From positions 1 through 54,120 of the forward strand of contig CANRWA010000024.1 in NCBI GenBank assembly GCA_947643415.1: DNA of 54,120 bases, read 5' to 3'. This document shows, piece by piece, positions 52,779-54,120 of the stretch; position 1 is the first letter of the stretch; every line of letters begins with the position of its first letter. Both the position numbers and the translations under genes were made by a program. Source of the DNA: an uncultured Clostridia bacterium. GTDB lineage: Bacteria > Bacillota > Clostridia > Lachnospirales > Lachnospiraceae. Below the pieces are notes generated by a model, which worked only from the letters and a program-made list of their open reading frames with translations, was not told where the DNA came from and did not search any database.

Positions 52779-53470
52779 TTACTACCTCCATATTTATTGG
52801 AACACAACAATCAAACGGACTGTTTTGTTCCTGCTGTTAAGTAAAAGGCGGCCATCTAACCTGCAAACGACCGCCTGTGATATCAATCGTTTTGTCCCTG
52901 CCAGTATTTATCCTCGATCTCCCCTGACAGATAAGGCTTACGCCTCCGGGAACATTTCTTCCGGCCATGCATTTGGCCTCATAGGAATTCCACCTCCCCG
53001 TGGTTCGCACCGGGCTGCTCTGGTCCACACCAGAACAGAAGTACCATGATTGCTCCTGCCTGTCCTCGCCCTCGGCATGGATGCGCCATACCGTCTGAGT
53101 CATTTGTGATGCTGGCTGTTTCTGCCTGCACCTGCTCATGTGGCTTGCCGGATTTCGTCCGACAGCAGAAGGGATGTAAAAGAAATGCTGGGTATTCAGT
53201 TGTCAACGAATCATGAAGGGTAATCACAGCCTGTAATGAAAATGGGGGCTGGCTCCACTACTGTTTTAGCTTCCTGTCTTGATTTATAATAGTTTTAGGC
53301 AGGATTAAGTTTGATTGCACCTTGGAGGATCTGCACCCCGTTTGTCAACGTAAATGTTTTGCCCTTGAGCACAGCATATTGTCGCACCTTTTATGGATAG
53401 CACGAGTAGCAAAGTCCGTATCACCTCGGGCAAATCTCCTGCCAATTCTATTGCAAGGGAGATGCTCTGT
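52779..53470. other. Gene-free stretch before the IS110-family recombinase
   Basis: About 690 bp separate MazF from the recombinase. Minus-strand frames exist (for example 52837-53139) but have no ribosome site or known domain. The right part (53298-53443) folds into nested stems and probably belongs to the insertion element. I cannot assign the left part. Confidence 0.6.
53298..53443 (+). ncRNA. Candidate bridge-RNA region of the IS110-family element
   Basis: GGCAGGA (53298-53304) pairs with TCCTGCC (53437-53443) and encloses TTTGCCC (53358-53364) pairing with GGGCAAA (53428-53434). It lies 27 nt upstream of the recombinase start. IS110-group elements are known to encode a bridge RNA in this position. 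The folding is seen by eye only. Confidence 0.35.
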
Positions 53471-54120
53471 ATGAAAGACCTTTTGGAAATTTCCTGTGGG
53501 CTGGACGTCCACAAAGATAAAATTGTTGCCTGTATCCTGACTGGCCCTTTGGGTAAGCCGACAAACTCTGAAATCCGTGAGTTTACAACCCTAATCCCGG
53601 ATATGGTTGCCTTACGGGACTGGATTATTTCTCAAAACTGCCATCATGTCGCTATGGAAAGCACAGGTATTTATTGGATGCCTATTTATGAAATATTGGA
53701 AGATGCCTTCTCTGGCGATATTACTTTGCTGGTTGTAAACGCACGCCATATGAAAAATGTCCCCGGCAAGAAAACAGACATGCGGGATTCCGAATGGATT
53801 TCCACCCTGTTACGTGCCGGGCTTCTGAATGGCAGCTTTATCCCCGAAAAAAGAATCCGTGAGTTCCGTGACTTAAACCGTTACCGCAAGAGTATCATCC
53901 GTGATATTACATCGCAGAAAAACAGAATTGAGAAATTTTTACAAAGCTCCGGCTTCCGTTTGTCGTCCTTTATTTCTGACATTTTTGGTGCCTCCGGCAG
54001 GAACATCATTCTGCACCTGATTGAGCATGGCCGGATTGACCGGACTGCTTTGGACTCCTGCTTAAAAACAAAGACAAGAAACCGTATAGATGAAATCCTC
54101 ATGTCCGTAAATGGAACCCT
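53471..54120 (+). CDS. IS110-family recombinase/transposase, 3' end beyond the window
   Basis: The open frame runs off the right edge after about 216 codons. The DEDD-type catalytic domain is clear: CGLDVHKDKIVACIL (first Asp), HVAMESTGIYWMPIY (Glu), and VNARHMKNVPGKKTDMRDSE (two Asp). The Ser-containing C-terminal transposase domain (PF02371) lies outside the window. The start at 53471 has AAGGGAG about 9 nt upstream. IS110 enzymes use a DEDD active site guided by an element-encoded RNA. The element is inserted beside the integrative-element genes, so it is probably a later passenger. Confidence 0.9.
   Translation, partial: MKDLLEISCGLDVHKDKIVACILTGPLGKPTNSEIREFTTLIPDMVALRDWIISQNCHHVAMESTGIYWMPIYEILEDAFSGDITLLVVNARHMKNVPGKKTDMRDSEWISTLLRAGLLNGSFIPEKRIREFRDLNRYRKSIIRDITSQKNRIEKFLQSSGFRLSSFISDIFGASGRNIILHLIEHGRIDRTALDSCLKTKTRNRIDEILMSVNGT

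Noticed and set aside
52837..53227. Minus-strand frames of 100 and 82 codons left of the IS110 element
   Set aside because: They have no ribosome site or known domain and overlap each other in different frames.
1..54120. CRISPR array
   Set aside because: The repeats found are palindromes and iterons without regular unique spacers, and no cas gene is present.
1..54120. tRNA or rRNA genes
   Set aside because: No cloverleaf with a TTCGAATC-type arm or rRNA-like stretch was found while reading both strands by eye.

Overview
The window reads as chromosome of a spore-forming Clostridia, most likely a member of the Lachnospiraceae. The support is a SigK-type sporulation sigma factor beside a Csp-like subtilase, a YtfQRT-YjfF-type sugar transporter controlled by a YesM/YesN pair, several GHKL/LytTR two-component systems, a Tn916-type integrase/excisionase module, strong AGGAGG ribosome sites, moderate GC with AT-rich insertions, and small proteins of a type common in that family. 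This placement is inference from gene content; no rRNA or tRNA gene was seen.

Layout. Positions 77-4917 (minus) hold an apparent operon of two translationally coupled ankyrin-repeat proteins, a charged coiled-coil protein and a ZIP metal transporter. Position 5136 starts a lone Uma2 gene (plus). Positions 5730-8091 (minus) hold sigK-like plus an S8 peptidase. Positions 8181-17374 (minus) are a sugar ABC transporter with two binding proteins and its YesM/YesN regulators. Positions 17480-22333 (minus) form a tight run deoB, MATE exporter, MIF-like tautomerase, PhoB-type regulator, kinase. Positions 22388-24971 are accessory: a transposase remnant and an AlbA/Schlafen-type ATP-binding protein bracketed by direct repeats and 12-bp iterated motifs. 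Positions 25000-26551 are an ECF-like sigma factor with DUF2461. Positions 26805-37875 carry three GHKL kinase/LytTR regulator pairs with small companion genes, a chemoreceptor, Uma2 copies (one broken), palindromic repeats and a 230-nt multi-stem element.

Positions 37910-47007 look like one LysR-controlled neighbourhood. Two DUF3737 paralogues flank a phenylacetate-CoA-ligase-like enzyme and a beheaded ABC ATPase. A LysR gene is divergent from them. Beyond it lie a lipoprotein Ntn hydrolase, an MBL hydrolase, a secreted Ig-like/cyclophilin-like protein, an internally deleted aldo/keto reductase and a small helical protein. The promoters at the two ends (41413-41441 and 47069-47097) carry the same 18-of-21-bp sequence over the -35 element, which suggests that one regulator controls both arms.

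The right end (47257-54120) is mobile or defensive: an iterated-motif segment, a Phd/Doc toxin-antitoxin pair, a large AT-rich P-loop NTPase, a Tn916-type integrase broken by one in-frame stop, its excisionase, a MazF toxin, and an IS110-family recombinase running off the window whose upstream non-coding DNA folds into nested stems and could encode a bridge RNA. No CRISPR array was seen.
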